DNA of 64,000 nt from Paenibacillus plantarum (GCF_013141695.1 NZ_WHNY01000006.1:114810-178809); one strand, 5' to 3'; numbered from the stretch's first letter, positions 26,075 through 35,751 are shown. The notes: a model not told the origin generated them from the letters alone. Numbers and translations are program-made.

Positions 26075-27400
26075 CTATTCTTTGTCCGAAGTTTTTCTAC
26101 GGCTCAAGATGCGAATGGGCGTTCCTTCAAAGCCGAAAGCAGCACGGATTTTGTTATCCAAGTAACGTTCGTATGAGAAATGCATAAGCTCTGGCTCATT
26201 CACGAAGAGTACGAACACAGGCGGCTTAACGGCTACTTGTGTCACGTAGTTAATGCGCAGACGCTTCCCTTTGTCTGTTGGCGGCGGATTGTAAGCAACC
26301 GCATCGGAAACAACATCATTCAGGAGATGCGTTTGTACGCGCAAGGCATGATTCTCAGCCACTTGTACAATAACAGGCAGCAATTTATGAAGACGCTGAG
26401 TTGTTTTCGCAGATACAAACACAATCGGTGCATAACTCAAGAACAAGAAATGATCACGAATCGTCGTCGTGAAATGTTGCATCGTCTTATCATCTTTCTC
26501 AACGATATCCCATTTATTTACGACAATGACAATCGCTTTTCCTGCTTCATGCGCATAGCCTGCAATGTGTTTATCTTGGTCAATAATACCTTCTTGTCCG
26601 TCGATTACAACTAGCACTACATCTGCTCGTTCAATAGCTTTCATTGCCCGCATAACGCTGTATTTCTCGGTGTTCTCATAAACCTTGCCACGTTTACGCA
26701 TACCAGCCGTATCAATGATAACGAACTTCTGTCCATCACGCTCAAAAGGGGTATCGATCGCATCACGTGTTGTACCTGCAACGTCGCTCACAATAACCCG
26801 CTCTTCACCAAGAATCGCATTCGTCATCGACGATTTCCCGACGTTCGGACGACCGATCAAGGCGAATTTAACAACTTCTTCACCATACTCGTCATCGGTT
26901 TTGTCCGGGAATAAATTACAAACAACCTCAAGGAGATCGCCAATCCCAATTCCGTGCGAACCCGAAATCCCTACAGGATCACCGAATCCAAGGGAATAGA
27001 ATTCATAGATATCATCTTGACGCGCCAAATTATCAACTTTATTCACTGCCAAGACAACTGGCTTCTTCGAACGGAACAATAGCTGCGCTACTTCCTCATC
27101 CGATGGAGTTACACCCGCCTTCGCGTCAACCATGAACACGATGACATCCGCTTCTTCAATAGCAAGCTCAGCTTGTACACGAACAGACTTCAAGATTACG
27201 TCTTCGCCGTCAATTTCAATACCGCCAGTATCAATGACACTAAACGATGTATTAAGCCATTCACCAACACCATATAAACGATCTCGTGTAACACCTGGTT
27301 TATCTTCTACGATCGCCATACGATCGCCTACGATTCGATTAAAAATGGTGGATTTCCCGACATTAGGTCGGCCAACAATTGCAAGTACGGGTCTAGCCAA
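26075..27400 (-). CDS. der: Ribosome-associated GTPase Der (EngA)
   Basis: Essential GTPase for 50S subunit assembly with two tandem G domains. 441 aa. G1 motifs are GRPNVGKST (residues about 8-16) and GRPNVGKSS (about 182-190). DTGG and DTAG are the G3 motifs; NKVD and NKWD are the G4 motifs. The C-terminal KH-like domain carries RRKTSDKE at its end. Same place relative to gpsA and the YIEGIA gene as in B. subtilis. Confidence 0.97.
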   Translation of the reverse strand: MARPVLAIVGRPNVGKSTIFNRIVGDRMAIVEDKPGVTRDRLYGVGEWLNTSFSVIDTGGIEIDGEDVILKSVRVQAELAIEEADVIVFMVDAKAGVTPSDEEVAQLLFRSKKPVVLAVNKVDNLARQDDIYEFYSLGFGDPVGISGSHGIGIGDLLEVVCNLFPDKTDDEYGEEVVKFALIGRPNVGKSSMTNAILGEERVIVSDVAGTTRDAIDTPFERDGQKFVIIDTAGMRKRGKVYENTEKYSVMRAMKAIERADVVLVVIDGQEGIIDQDKHIAGYAHEAGKAIVIVVNKWDIVEKDDKTMQHFTTTIRDHFLFLSYAPIVFVSAKTTQRLHKLLPVIVQVAENHALRVQTHLLNDVVSDAVAYNPPPTDKGKRLRINYVTQVAVKPPVFVLFVNEPELMHFSYERYLDNKIRAAFGFEGTPIRILSRRKTSDKE

Positions 27401-27461
27401 TTTACATCTCTCCTTCGGATTCCATGATCATACATGGAAAATTACGCAACTTACATCATAA

Positions 27462-27492
27462 CAAAAAAGAGGCGCCTTGGCTAATCTCTTTT
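27462..27492 (-). terminator. Terminator after the YIEGIA capping subunit gene
   Basis: AAAAGAG...CTCTTTT stem with inner GCC/GGC, followed by TTTTTTG on the minus strand; separates the YIEGIA operon from der. Confidence 0.7.
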
Positions 27493-27529
27493 GAGACTTC
27501 CATCAAATATGCGCCCATTCTCCAGATAA

Positions 27530-27709
27530 TCAGGAATGTTTCACCAGAATCATCGTACCATTTCTCAGATCATGGGCATTCGCGTCTAACATTTTCTCCA
27601 AAGAGAATGCGGTTCTCTGCATCTCCTCTTCACCTTCAACCACAAAGATTGGTGCACCGCCAGCAATCCGGTCTTTCGACAATGTCACGATCGCGAGAAT
27701 TTGCGACAT
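27530..27709 (-). CDS. Small partner of YIEGIA (capping complex subunit-like, 59 aa)
   Basis: A 59-codon ORF starts 16 nt after the YIEGIA stop with a GGAGGGG ribosome site. The peptide is soluble and mixed: a hydrophobic first strand (ILAIVTLS), a GGAPIFVVEGEEEE-like acidic turn, then a helix and a final strand (GTMILVKHS). The position and features fit the small 'capping complex subunit for YIEGIA' family found beside YIEGIA genes. Biochemical role unknown; tight coupling suggests it works with the membrane protein. Confidence 0.68.
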   Translation of the reverse strand: MSQILAIVTLSKDRIAGGAPIFVVEGEEEMQRTAFSLEKMLDANAHDLRNGTMILVKHS

Positions 27710-27725
27710 AAGGGCATTACCCCTC

Positions 27726-28628
27726 CTACTTTTTATTTACTCCAGCTTCAGAAGGCATGCGCACAGCACTTTCAAGAACAGGTACACGATGAAGGGCAGT
27801 TAACGTTTTCTCTTTGTCATTTTCCTGCAAAAGCAAAAGCAAACCTATCGTCCCTGAGTCCAGGTCCAATTTAGCCATGGGTCGTAAAGAAGGCTCTCCC
27901 TCATCACGATACACGCCGAACAAAGTGGACATATCATACATAATGGCTTGCCTCTGACCGACATGAGAAATCGTTACACGTGCATTCCGATTTTTGGGCT
28001 TAATTAGAAAGCCTTGACCGTATTTCATTATTTTTTCGCGTGAATCCTGAAGCCCAACATTCATGATATATATAGAACCAACAGAGACATCAGGTCCATC
28101 CATATGAATATCAGCGGGTTCAATATCAGCGATATCCCCTAATTTGCTTCCTGATTTAAAAAAGTTTGCGAGCCAAATTGAAATTACTCCAGCAGCTATC
28201 CCCCAGTACCAAGCACCTAAAATACTAAATAAGGAGGCCATGAAAGCTGTCATAATAACCAAATAATTACGACCTTCGAAAACCATCGCAATCCCTTCGA
28301 TATAGGCGGCTCCACGGGGTACAAGTTCTAACTCATCCACTTTCGTTAAACTCTGTCTTTCCATATTGCGTACATCTCTAAATTGTTGGGCCGCCAAGGA
28401 AAGAAACGTGACTGCCGTGTAGTTTTTCTCCAACAGTGCAGGAACGGCAACCGCTCCAAGACCAGCAGCGATCACACCGAGCGAGACATGAATAATTTTG
28501 CCATGCGGATACGTTGGATATTGCCGATAATCCGTTCGAAGCATATTGATCCGAGAGATAATACCAAAAATAACACCAATGACAATCCCGATGGTATAAC
28601 GATGTGAATGTAACCACGCCAAATCCAT
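27726..28628 (-). CDS. YIEGIA-family membrane protein (YphB/SeaA-like)
   Basis: 300 aa. Hydrophobic helices lie near residues 13-30, 48-66, 122-140 and 143-158. The family signature YIEGIA itself is at residues 109-114, inside AAYIEGIAMVFEG. The C-terminal half is soluble with several strands. B. subtilis has the homologue yphB, implicated in spore-envelope assembly, next to der. Here it forms an operon with the YphA-like gene upstream (4-nt gap) and the small partner downstream. The sporulation role follows from family knowledge, not from the sequence. Confidence 0.85.
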   Translation of the reverse strand: MDLAWLHSHRYTIGIVIGVIFGIISRINMLRTDYRQYPTYPHGKIIHVSLGVIAAGLGAVAVPALLEKNYTAVTFLSLAAQQFRDVRNMERQSLTKVDELELVPRGAAYIEGIAMVFEGRNYLVIMTAFMASLFSILGAWYWGIAAGVISIWLANFFKSGSKLGDIADIEPADIHMDGPDVSVGSIYIMNVGLQDSREKIMKYGQGFLIKPKNRNARVTISHVGQRQAIMYDMSTLFGVYRDEGEPSLRPMAKLDLDSGTIGLLLLLQENDKEKTLTALHRVPVLESAVRMPSEAGVNKK

Positions 28629-28632
28629 TTCG

Positions 28633-29253
28633 TTAGTTGCCCCCCTTGCGGTCTAACCAGCTTCTCACAACGTTTCGGCAACCACTATATGCAGCTTGTA
28701 TTACAATCGTTATCGTCCTTGCTGTAAAGATAGACAGCCACCACTGATCTTGGAACGTGGCCATGCCCAGTTGATGATATCCATCTACTAGATGAATGCC
28801 TGCTTGATACATATCCCCGATCAGATATCCGATCGAAATGGCAGCAATTTGTTCCCATGCATTGCGCTGCACGATTACGGCTACAACGGCAATCAACAGA
28901 GCAGTCTGCCATTCTGAATTACGAATGATAAGAATAGGGTCCATTTCTAGCAGTTGTTGAAATAGAAAGTGGAGTGAACCGATCAGAAGTCCAATGGAAA
29001 GCAGATGTAGCTTATGTATAAAACCTTGTGTGACATAAAGAATACTAAAGGCAATCGTTAATACAACAACATAGACAAGCTGGATATGTACATGTTGTAT
29101 CGTCACGGTAACTCGCGATCCGATCAGCCAAGAGGCAAAAAAAAGAAGCATGCCTTTATGCGATATACTTCGGATGTACAGCTCCTTCCAGCCGCTAGCG
29201 AGCAAGATCAACGTGATGCAAAGGAGAATAAGCGACAGATAACCGGCATTCAT
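28633..29253 (-). CDS. YphA-like multi-spanning membrane protein
   Basis: About 206 aa and almost entirely hydrophobic, with six to seven probable membrane helices and no catalytic motif. ATG 29253 has AGGTGG 7 nt upstream; an in-frame TTG two codons earlier is the alternative. It stands between fni and the YIEGIA gene exactly where B. subtilis carries yphA, which is the main basis for the name. A shared operon suggests a role linked with YIEGIA. Confidence 0.7.
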   Translation of the reverse strand: MNAGYLSLILLCITLILLASGWKELYIRSISHKGMLLFFASWLIGSRVTVTIQHVHIQLVYVVVLTIAFSILYVTQGFIHKLHLLSIGLLIGSLHFLFQQLLEMDPILIIRNSEWQTALLIAVVAVIVQRNAWEQIAAISIGYLIGDMYQAGIHLVDGYHQLGMATFQDQWWLSIFTARTITIVIQAAYSGCRNVVRSWLDRKGGN

Positions 29254-29312
29254 AATCAAACCACCTAGCCTGCTTAGCTACCGATGACTTTCAAATTCAT
29301 CGATTTGCTTGC

Positions 29313-29358
29313 GGATCTTCAGACTCCCCCAAATAAATAAGGGAGATCTGCCTGATCC
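29313..29358. other. Inverted repeat without T-tract between fni and the YphA-like gene
   Basis: GGATC/GATCC outer arms and CTCCC/GGGAG inner arms around an A/T loop make a long imperfect stem. It has no T-run on either side, so it does not look like an intrinsic terminator. It could stabilise or process the fni mRNA. Confidence 0.45.
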
Positions 29359-29378
29359 TTAGTATGGCAATATTTTGA

Positions 29379-30437
29379 TTATTTACTCTGATTCGTTCGC
29401 TCTGCGTATGAAGTTAAGTCAATCCCTCTCGTTCGACACCATTCCGCGGTATCTCCAACGATGACTACTGGGCATCCCGTAAGGTCTTGAATCGAATTAG
29501 CGCCTAACGCTGTCATAATTAAAATAAGTCCTTGGTGCAGCTCTTCTGCATATGCGTGAAGTGCATCTACACCATCTACACGCAATACCTTCAGAAATGC
29601 GCCTGCCATGCCCACTGCCGAAGCACCTAAGGTAAGTGCTTTCGCCGCTTCCAATGCATTGGTAATGCCGCCTGACGCAATAATAGAACCCCACGGATAA
29701 ACAGATAGGGCCTCTAATAAAGTCATACTTGTCGGTGTACCCCAATCATTCAGCCAATCTAATGCAGCAGGTCTCCTGGCATTCTCAATGGCAGCAAAAT
29801 TCGTGCCACCTGAGCCCCCCACATCGAGCACCTGAACGCCAATATTTCTCAACTGCTTCGCGTTATCACGTGAAATACCAAAGCCTACCTCTTTCACAAT
29901 TACCGGTACAGGTGTTTGACGAACAATGTTTTCAATGCGTCCAAGCATACCTACGAAGCTGCGATCACCTTCTGGCATAATTAGCTCTTGCATAACGTTC
30001 AAATGGATTTGAAGCGCATTCGCTTCTATCATATCTACAGCCCGCAATGCTTGATCTGTTGTGGCTTCACTCCCCAAATTGGCGAAGATGATACCATTCG
30101 GATTCTCGCGTCGCACCACTTCGTAACTGGATGCCACTTCGCTATTCTTAATAGCTGACATCTGAGAGCCAACTGCCATAGGCAAACCTTTCTCCCTCGC
30201 GAGTATGGCCAATTCGCGATTAATACTCTCTGTCTCATGAGCGCCGCCGGTCATTGCATTAATTAAAATCGGCGAACTCATAGTGAGATCGCCGATTGTT
30301 GTTGTTAAAGCAATATGATCCGTCGAAGTCTCAGGAAGACAGTTATGCACAAGCTTGATATCCGCCAACCCTTGTTGACGGGTTTGACCAAGCTCCAGCG
30401 CGTAATGGACATGTTCCATTTTGCGTGAGATGCGCAT
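29379..30437 (-). CDS. fni: Type 2 isopentenyl-diphosphate isomerase
   Basis: FMN- and NADPH-dependent interconversion of IPP and DMAPP, supplying starter units for prenyl chains such as the one built by HepS/HepT. 352 aa TIM-barrel. RKMEHVHYAL at the start, INAMTGGAHE, LDVGGSGGTNFAAIENAR and IIASGGITNALEAAKAL match Idi-2. ATG follows GGGAGGG by 7 nt. The gene order ypfD-fni-yphA is the same as in B. subtilis. Confidence 0.95.
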   Translation of the reverse strand: MRISRKMEHVHYALELGQTRQQGLADIKLVHNCLPETSTDHIALTTTIGDLTMSSPILINAMTGGAHETESINRELAILAREKGLPMAVGSQMSAIKNSEVASSYEVVRRENPNGIIFANLGSEATTDQALRAVDMIEANALQIHLNVMQELIMPEGDRSFVGMLGRIENIVRQTPVPVIVKEVGFGISRDNAKQLRNIGVQVLDVGGSGGTNFAAIENARRPAALDWLNDWGTPTSMTLLEALSVYPWGSIIASGGITNALEAAKALTLGASAVGMAGAFLKVLRVDGVDALHAYAEELHQGLILIMTALGANSIQDLTGCPVVIVGDTAEWCRTRGIDLTSYAERTNQSK

Positions 30438-30467
30438 TTCTGTACCCTCCCTAGAAATTGGATCTAT

Positions 30468-31781
30468 TTATTTTTTAAATTTAGCCAGTTTATCTCCGAA
30501 ACGCTCACCAAGAGTCATGGACAAACCTTGATTACTTAGGGATACGTTTTCGTTACCAGCAATTTCTTTTTGGTGACTAGCGCTGTTACCACGATCACGA
30601 TCGCCGCGCGGTTGTCTTTCTCTTTCTGGTTTGCCAGCTGATGACGGAGCCGCTGCACCAGCAGGTGCTTCAGGAGCATCCTCTGTATCTTTAATGCTTA
30701 AGCTAACGCGTTTCTCAGCAAGGTTGATTTCCAAGATTTTCACTTGAACTTCTTGGCCTTCTTTCAAAACTTCATGCGGAGTACCGATGTGACGGTGTGC
30801 GATTTGGGAAATGTGAACAAGACCCTCAACACCTGGTGCCACTTCAACGAATGCACCGAAAGCTGCAAGACGTTTAACTGTACCTGTTACGATATCACCA
30901 GCTTTGAAATCACGCTCAACATGTGACCAAGGACCATCTTGCGTAGCTTTGATGCTCAAGCTGATTTTGTCATTGGCTGGATCCAATTTAAGGATTTGCA
31001 CCTTAACTTTGTCTCCTTCTTTAACAACATCGGAAGCTTGTTCAACATGCTGCCAAGCAAGTTCAGAAATATGAACAAGTCCATCAATACCACCGATGTC
31101 AACAAATGCACCGAATTGCGTCAAACGTTGTACAGTACCATCTAGTACTTGACCAACTTGAAGACCTTCGATGATTTTTTTCTTGTTCGTTTCGAACTCT
31201 TCATCCAAAATATCTTTTTGGGAAAGGATGACTTTGTTTTTCTCGCGATCGATTTCTTTCACACGAAGACGCAAAGTGCGGCCTTTGTAGGAAGAGAAAT
31301 CTTCAACGAATTGACGCTCAACCATGGAAGCAGGTACGAAACCACGTACACCAATATCCACAACTAAACCGCCTTTAACAACCTCAGCAACAGCTGCTTC
31401 GATGATTTCTTTGCTCTCAAGTTGTCCTTGCAGCGTTTCCCAAGCTTTCTCGTTGTCAACAACACGTTTGGACAATACCAACGTTTCTTTTGCATCGTTG
31501 ATGGAAACGATCTTCAATTCTACTTCTTGACCAAGCTCGACTGCTTGCGCAGCATCATTCAAGCTTACGGAAGAAAGCTCACGAACTGGGATGACGCCAT
31601 CGTATTTGTAACCGATATCCACGAAAGCTTGATCAGCGTCTACTTTAACGATTTTGCCTTTAACTGTAGCGCCTTTCTTCAACACAGCAACATTGTTAAG
31701 CGCATGCTCTGCTTCTGCTTGTGATACGGCCGTTTCTTGAGCTTCCTGTGATTGATCTTCAACTTTTACTTCATCTGACAT
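30468..31781 (-). CDS. ypfD: S1-repeat RNA-binding protein (30S ribosomal protein S1 homologue)
   Basis: 437 aa with four S1 (OB-fold) repeats at roughly residues 35-105, 122-190, 206-277 and 291-362. The last two are clear from GAFVDIGGIDGLVHISEL and GAFVEVAPGVEGLVHISQI. Flanked by an acidic N-terminal tail and a C-terminal low-complexity Arg/Glu-rich tail. The Bacillus version is shorter than E. coli S1 (six repeats) and is not essential. Likely binds single-stranded RNA. Located between cmk/plsC and fni as in B. subtilis. Confidence 0.93.
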   Translation of the reverse strand: MSDEVKVEDQSQEAQETAVSQAEAEHALNNVAVLKKGATVKGKIVKVDADQAFVDIGYKYDGVIPVRELSSVSLNDAAQAVELGQEVELKIVSINDAKETLVLSKRVVDNEKAWETLQGQLESKEIIEAAVAEVVKGGLVVDIGVRGFVPASMVERQFVEDFSSYKGRTLRLRVKEIDREKNKVILSQKDILDEEFETNKKKIIEGLQVGQVLDGTVQRLTQFGAFVDIGGIDGLVHISELAWQHVEQASDVVKEGDKVKVQILKLDPANDKISLSIKATQDGPWSHVERDFKAGDIVTGTVKRLAAFGAFVEVAPGVEGLVHISQIAHRHIGTPHEVLKEGQEVQVKILEINLAEKRVSLSIKDTEDAPEAPAGAAAPSSAGKPERERQPRGDRDRGNSASHQKEIAGNENVSLSNQGLSMTLGERFGDKLAKFKK

Positions 31782-31931
31782 GAGATTAGCCTCCTCTATT
31801 TACAACCAACAAAAATAATTTATAAGTCACAAAGCAGCAGTCAAGCTCCTACTCTGTTTCAAACACAATAATAAGTTCAAATCACTTTATGGTTAGTATA
31901 ATTCCAAGCTTTCGATTCCATACATTTCTTC

Positions 31932-32513
31932 TTATGCTTTACTAGTAACTGTATGTAGTCGGCGAATTTCTTTCATAATCGCTTCCGTCGCCTGCTCCAG
32001 ATCCTCTGAACTACCGCCTTCATAAGCGCTCATATCAAGTGGTTTACCATAAACGATCGTCATACGACGGAAAAGTGAGTAGGTACCTACGATGGCTACC
32101 GGAACAACAGCCGCGCCCGACTTCAATGCAAGACTAGCAGCGCCTTTCTTCCCCATTCCACCCGCATTACTTCTAGATCCTTCAGGAAAAACACCAAGCA
32201 TATTGCCGTCACGCAGCAGCTGGACAGCAAGTCGAATCGACTCTCTGCTTACGCCTCCACGTTTAACTGGGAATGCGCCTACTTTAGAAATGATAGACCC
32301 AAGTACTGGTATATCAAACAGCTCCGCCTTGGCCATGAAATGCACCTTGCGGCGCAGTGGTGAACCTAAGAATGGTGGGTCCAAGAAGCTAGTATGATTA
32401 CCACACAAAACAACTGCCCCTTGCGTTGGAACATTGTCCATTCCGATAGCACGCATTCGGAAAAAAACGGTGAAAATAAATCGAAATAAGGCTCTTCCGA
32501 TGCGATATAGCAT
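31932..32513 (-). CDS. plsC: 1-acyl-sn-glycerol-3-phosphate acyltransferase
   Basis: Adds the second acyl chain to make phosphatidic acid. 193 aa. GNHTSFLDPPF is the catalytic HX4D motif, and FPEGSRS is the phosphate-binding motif near residue 113. A hydrophobic N-terminus (YRIGRALFRFIFTVFF) suggests peripheral membrane attachment. ATG 32513 follows the cmk stop by 2 nt with GGAGGTGG inside cmk; the longer frame to 32546 is rejected because it would lie within cmk. Confidence 0.92.
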   Translation of the reverse strand: MLYRIGRALFRFIFTVFFRMRAIGMDNVPTQGAVVLCGNHTSFLDPPFLGSPLRRKVHFMAKAELFDIPVLGSIISKVGAFPVKRGGVSRESIRLAVQLLRDGNMLGVFPEGSRSNAGGMGKKGAASLALKSGAAVVPVAIVGTYSLFRRMTIVYGKPLDMSAYEGGSSEDLEQATEAIMKEIRRLHTVTSKA

Positions 32514-32515
32514 CT

Positions 32516-33199
32516 TTATTTGCCACCTCCGACTTTGTCCTTGCAAAGTCCAAGAATTTCGTCCACTACTTCTTCGATCGTCATTGATGTACTGTCCATC
32601 AACACGGCATCATGCGCCCTACGCAGTGGTGAAATTTCCCTCGCCTCATCGAATTGATCGCGACGTGCGATATCCTGCTCCAATTCGGAAAGAGTCAGTG
32701 TATTGGTACCACTGTTTTCTAATTCCTTGAATCGGCGCTCAGCACGTTCCTTCACACTCGCAGTTAAGAAAACCTTAATCTCTGCATCTGGCATGACATG
32801 TGTACCAATGTCACGGCCGTCCATGACTACGCCTTTGGAAACAGTCATTTGCTGCTGTCGTGCAACTAACAAATGACGTACAGCGCCATAGCTGGCAATT
32901 TGTGAAACATGTGTCGTTACGTCCGATGAACGAATCGCTTTCGTCACATCAACACCATCTACGATAACCTGTTGCCCTTCATCCCCAGGGATGAGCTCAA
33001 TCTGCATGCGATTGGCGAGCGTAGCCACTTCTGTTTCTTGCTCAGGTAGCAGCCCTTCTTGCTGTACTTTCCACGTTACTGCTCGATACATGGCTCCTGT
33101 ATCCACGTAAATAAAACCAAGTGCACCGGCAACTAGCCGTGCTATGGTACTTTTACCGGCTCCAGCAGGACCATCTATGGCAATATTGAACTTATCCAA
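32516..33199 (-). CDS. cmk: Cytidylate kinase
   Basis: Phosphorylates CMP/dCMP with ATP. 227 aa. The P-loop GPAGAGKST is at residues 9-17, and YVDTGAMYRAVTW, MDGRDIGTHVMPDA and RRDQFDEAREISPLRRAHDA are CMP-kinase signatures. It is the first gene of a cmk-plsC pair; the downstream ypfD may be read through because no terminator is visible. Upstream, a terminator isolates it from the 33.3-kb gene. Confidence 0.96.
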   Translation of the reverse strand: MDKFNIAIDGPAGAGKSTIARLVAGALGFIYVDTGAMYRAVTWKVQQEGLLPEQETEVATLANRMQIELIPGDEGQQVIVDGVDVTKAIRSSDVTTHVSQIASYGAVRHLLVARQQQMTVSKGVVMDGRDIGTHVMPDAEIKVFLTASVKERAERRFKELENSGTNTLTLSELEQDIARRDQFDEAREISPLRRAHDAVLMDSTSMTIEEVVDEILGLCKDKVGGGK

Positions 33200-33240
33200 G
33201 CTGCTGTTCCTCCTAACAATACTTCACAGTACCTTACGAA

Positions 33241-33264
33241 CAAAAAAGCAGGCACTTGCCTGCT
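33241..33264 (-). terminator. Terminator before cmk
   Basis: AGCAGGC/GCCTGCT 7-bp stem with a 4-nt loop and TTTTTT on the minus strand; ends the transcript of the 33339-33563 gene or a longer PilZ unit. Confidence 0.82.
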
Positions 33265-33338
33265 AATTACTAGAAATTATATCACACAACATGGTCATAT
33301 GCAAAACTTGGGTTGTATCCCACCTTGATTTCACGCGC

Positions 33339-33563
33339 TTATGAGCGTTCTCTTAGTGGATGTTCCGGTACGATATACGGTTGACCTTCGAGTGGCTCGA
33401 CGCGTGTAAAATGCTTGCGAATATACGTATTTTGCAGTAAAGCTTGTACACAAACTAGCAAAATTACTACGAAAATCACAGCTCTAATTATGACCTTCTC
33501 TACTTTCGCAGAAAAGCGCAAAAATAATTGTTCATATGGTTCTGTCTCTTGCTCCTTGGACAT
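33339..33563 (-). CDS. Small single-pass membrane protein (YpfB/DUF5359-like)
   Basis: 74 aa: a charged N-terminus, one hydrophobic helix (IIRAVIFVVILLVCVQALL, residues about 25-43) and a polar C-terminal tail ending in EHPLRERS. The same place in B. subtilis, between cmk and the PilZ gene ypfA, has ypfB, a short membrane protein of the DUF5359 group. The name rests mainly on synteny. Function unknown. Confidence 0.7.
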   Translation of the reverse strand: MSKEQETEPYEQLFLRFSAKVEKVIIRAVIFVVILLVCVQALLQNTYIRKHFTRVEPLEGQPYIVPEHPLRERS

Positions 33564-33629
33564 GAGATCACACTCCCGCTAGCATCCGATATGCATAGCA
33601 GTATACCCTTAGCGTTTATGTCTCAATCC

Positions 33630-34283
33630 CTAGCGTTTACGAAAATCCATTTGTCTCTCAAAGCAAAAACGAATCAGTTTCTGCCGCTCTCTATCCGCGA
33701 TCTCTGCGAATCGGATCATAACTAGTTGCTTACCCGTCTCCGTAGCTTTCACGCGAACAACTTCACCTGTAAAAGGAATATGTTCGATCGATCCATTTTT
33801 GAATGGCGCAAGTACCCAACAAGAAATGATTGCATTTAAGCCTATTGGAATATGTCCATCACATATAAATGAAATACCTCCACCGCCAACATCATCAGTC
33901 AATCCAATAAATTGGATCTGGTCGTTCAGCTTTACGGCGATTTCTAATTCTGCTAAAACGCGAAGGAAATTTCTGCGTTGTATTTGCGTGATCGCGCTTA
34001 ACTCTGGAAGCCTTAGTTCGATCAAGCGAATAACATCCTCCGTAAAAGCTACAACTTCTGTTGTGAAATAATGTTTCACACCGCCTTGACCTAAGAAATG
34101 AGCACTAATCTCATCCCCCTGATAAAGTTTTTTCAATCGTCCTGTCTTTTCATTCAAAGGGATTTCAATGATAATTGCGCTTTCTGTCACATCCGCAATT
34201 CTAGACTTATATTCGATTTTGGACTCTTCTTCATCAATACTGTTCATTTGCATATGTAATATCTGGTTGACCTTAGGAAGCAA
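33630..34283 (-). CDS. PilZ-domain protein (YpfA/YcgR-like)
   Basis: About 217 aa: an N-terminal YcgR-N-like beta domain and a C-terminal PilZ domain. QRRNFLRV gives the RxxxR c-di-GMP-binding box near residue 105. The second box, normally (D/N)xSxxG, reads DVGGGG, with Gly where Ser is expected. In B. subtilis YpfA binds c-di-GMP and inhibits motility. TTG start at 34283 is chosen because GGAGG is 8 nt upstream; the earlier GTG lies on the ribosome site itself. Confidence 0.82.
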   Translation of the reverse strand: MLPKVNQILHMQMNSIDEEESKIEYKSRIADVTESAIIIEIPLNEKTGRLKKLYQGDEISAHFLGQGGVKHYFTTEVVAFTEDVIRLIELRLPELSAITQIQRRNFLRVLAELEIAVKLNDQIQFIGLTDDVGGGGISFICDGHIPIGLNAIISCWVLAPFKNGSIEHIPFTGEVVRVKATETGKQLVMIRFAEIADRERQKLIRFCFERQMDFRKR

Positions 34284-34343
34284 TTTCCGCACCTCCGCGA
34301 AGTAATATGCGTTAATTATACCATGACCTCACCATTTAGATAG

Positions 34344-34377
34344 AAAAAAAAGAAGCAGGATGATATCCTGCCTCTTC
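34344..34377 (-). terminator. Terminator after ypeB
   Basis: GAAG..CAGGAT/ATCCTG..CTTC stem followed by eight T on the minus strand, 3 nt past the ypeB stop. Confidence 0.88.
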
Positions 34378-34380
34378 CTC

Positions 34381-35751
34381 CTATGATTTTCCTTTTGCAG
34401 CTTCCGCTTGATCCTGACGAATTGTCTCTATTTTCTCTTCCATGCCCACATCTGCATTTACATAAACACGATAGATATTGTTATTCATCGTACCGATAAA
34501 TTCATGACAGAGCACTTCTTCGTCCAGATCATTTTTGATAATCGCAAGGGATTCGCCTGTCACTTTCATTTTAGAACTCAGTTGCTTACGTGCTTGGTCT
34601 ACCGTAATTTTCGGTTGGCCAATATTGCGTTTCTTTTGTGAATAAATATAATTGGTTGCTTGTAGCCCTGTTACTTCAAGGGTATCCAAAGCAACTTTAA
34701 CGGTAACTTGTTCCGGATATATGGTGACATTATTTTCTTTCTTTGCGAACAGAATAGTCGCTGTATTCTGGTATTGATCATAACTAATTGCACTTAAATC
34801 TTTATACTCATGCTGATCTAGAAATTCATTCGCTACGTCTCTCGCTTGACGAAGATTAAATTTCGCAGCCGGTACATCACGTGACTTCATAAAATAAATC
34901 AGATGACCACCTTTTTTGGTGAAATCCAGTTGCGTGTCCGTTTTCGAAGCATCACCACTTGGAATAACCACACTATAACTTTGAAACTCTGGCGCACTTC
35001 CGCCGTTCTCGACAACTTTGATGCCACTCGAATCTTTAACCCCAAGGAAATCAATAGCTTTCTTTTTCACTTGATCTGCCGTCATATCATTGCCCGTCAG
35101 CATTTTGACATCATTTTTGGAGAACACATTTAAACTGCCTGTCCCCCAATTCAACTCCTCATATCCTCCTACTTGTTTATCCACAATCTTAAAACCATCG
35201 ATAATCGCATTATCGTGCATTTCATTCTCAGATGCGAGAGCCGTCTCCACATCCATCCATCGCAAATTATTTGCTATTACTTTATTTTGTACACCGCGAA
35301 TTTCTTTCGTTATATCAGCAGAATGTGCATACAAGGTGTTCAACGTTTTCATTTCCGCTTCGGTTAAAGGCTGTTTCGTCATATCGCGAACTGACATGCG
35401 GTAAGAGAAATTAGCCATATTCGCTAGGAAATCTTCCGTTTTGTTAAAAGGCAGCAGCATTAAAGGCAATTGTGTGATATCACTCTGTGCTTGACTGGTT
35501 AAACGCCAAACATTAACCAAACCTTTACGGTAGGATGGTTCCGAGGTTTCATTCACCGCCAACGTGTTGCCTAATTCCGTATGTAGCTTATCCATGTGAA
35601 AGGACAAGTCATGAAACGCGCGTTGGTACTGATTCTCCGCTTTAATTAATATCGTATTCTTTTCTTGGTGTTCCAAATACCCCCACACAGAAGCCCCGAT
35701 TAAAGCCAACAATAGAAATGGAAACATGACGATACTTAATCTTTTATACAC
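34381..35751 (-). CDS. ypeB: Germination protein YpeB
   Basis: 456 aa. One N-terminal membrane helix (IVMFPFLLLALIGASVWGYL) is followed by a helical domain and C-terminal PepSY-like repeats (for example LTGNDMTADQVKKKAIDFLG). YpeB holds the cortex-lytic enzyme SleB inactive and stable in the dormant spore. In B. subtilis sleB lies immediately upstream in the same operon; here it is missing and a zinc-ribbon gene and terminator stand there instead. GTG start with AAAGGAG. SleB must be encoded elsewhere or absent. Confidence 0.92.
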   Translation of the reverse strand: MYKRLSIVMFPFLLLALIGASVWGYLEHQEKNTILIKAENQYQRAFHDLSFHMDKLHTELGNTLAVNETSEPSYRKGLVNVWRLTSQAQSDITQLPLMLLPFNKTEDFLANMANFSYRMSVRDMTKQPLTEAEMKTLNTLYAHSADITKEIRGVQNKVIANNLRWMDVETALASENEMHDNAIIDGFKIVDKQVGGYEELNWGTGSLNVFSKNDVKMLTGNDMTADQVKKKAIDFLGVKDSSGIKVVENGGSAPEFQSYSVVIPSGDASKTDTQLDFTKKGGHLIYFMKSRDVPAAKFNLRQARDVANEFLDQHEYKDLSAISYDQYQNTATILFAKKENNVTIYPEQVTVKVALDTLEVTGLQATNYIYSQKKRNIGQPKITVDQARKQLSSKMKVTGESLAIIKNDLDEEVLCHEFIGTMNNNIYRVYVNADVGMEEKIETIRQDQAEAAKGKS

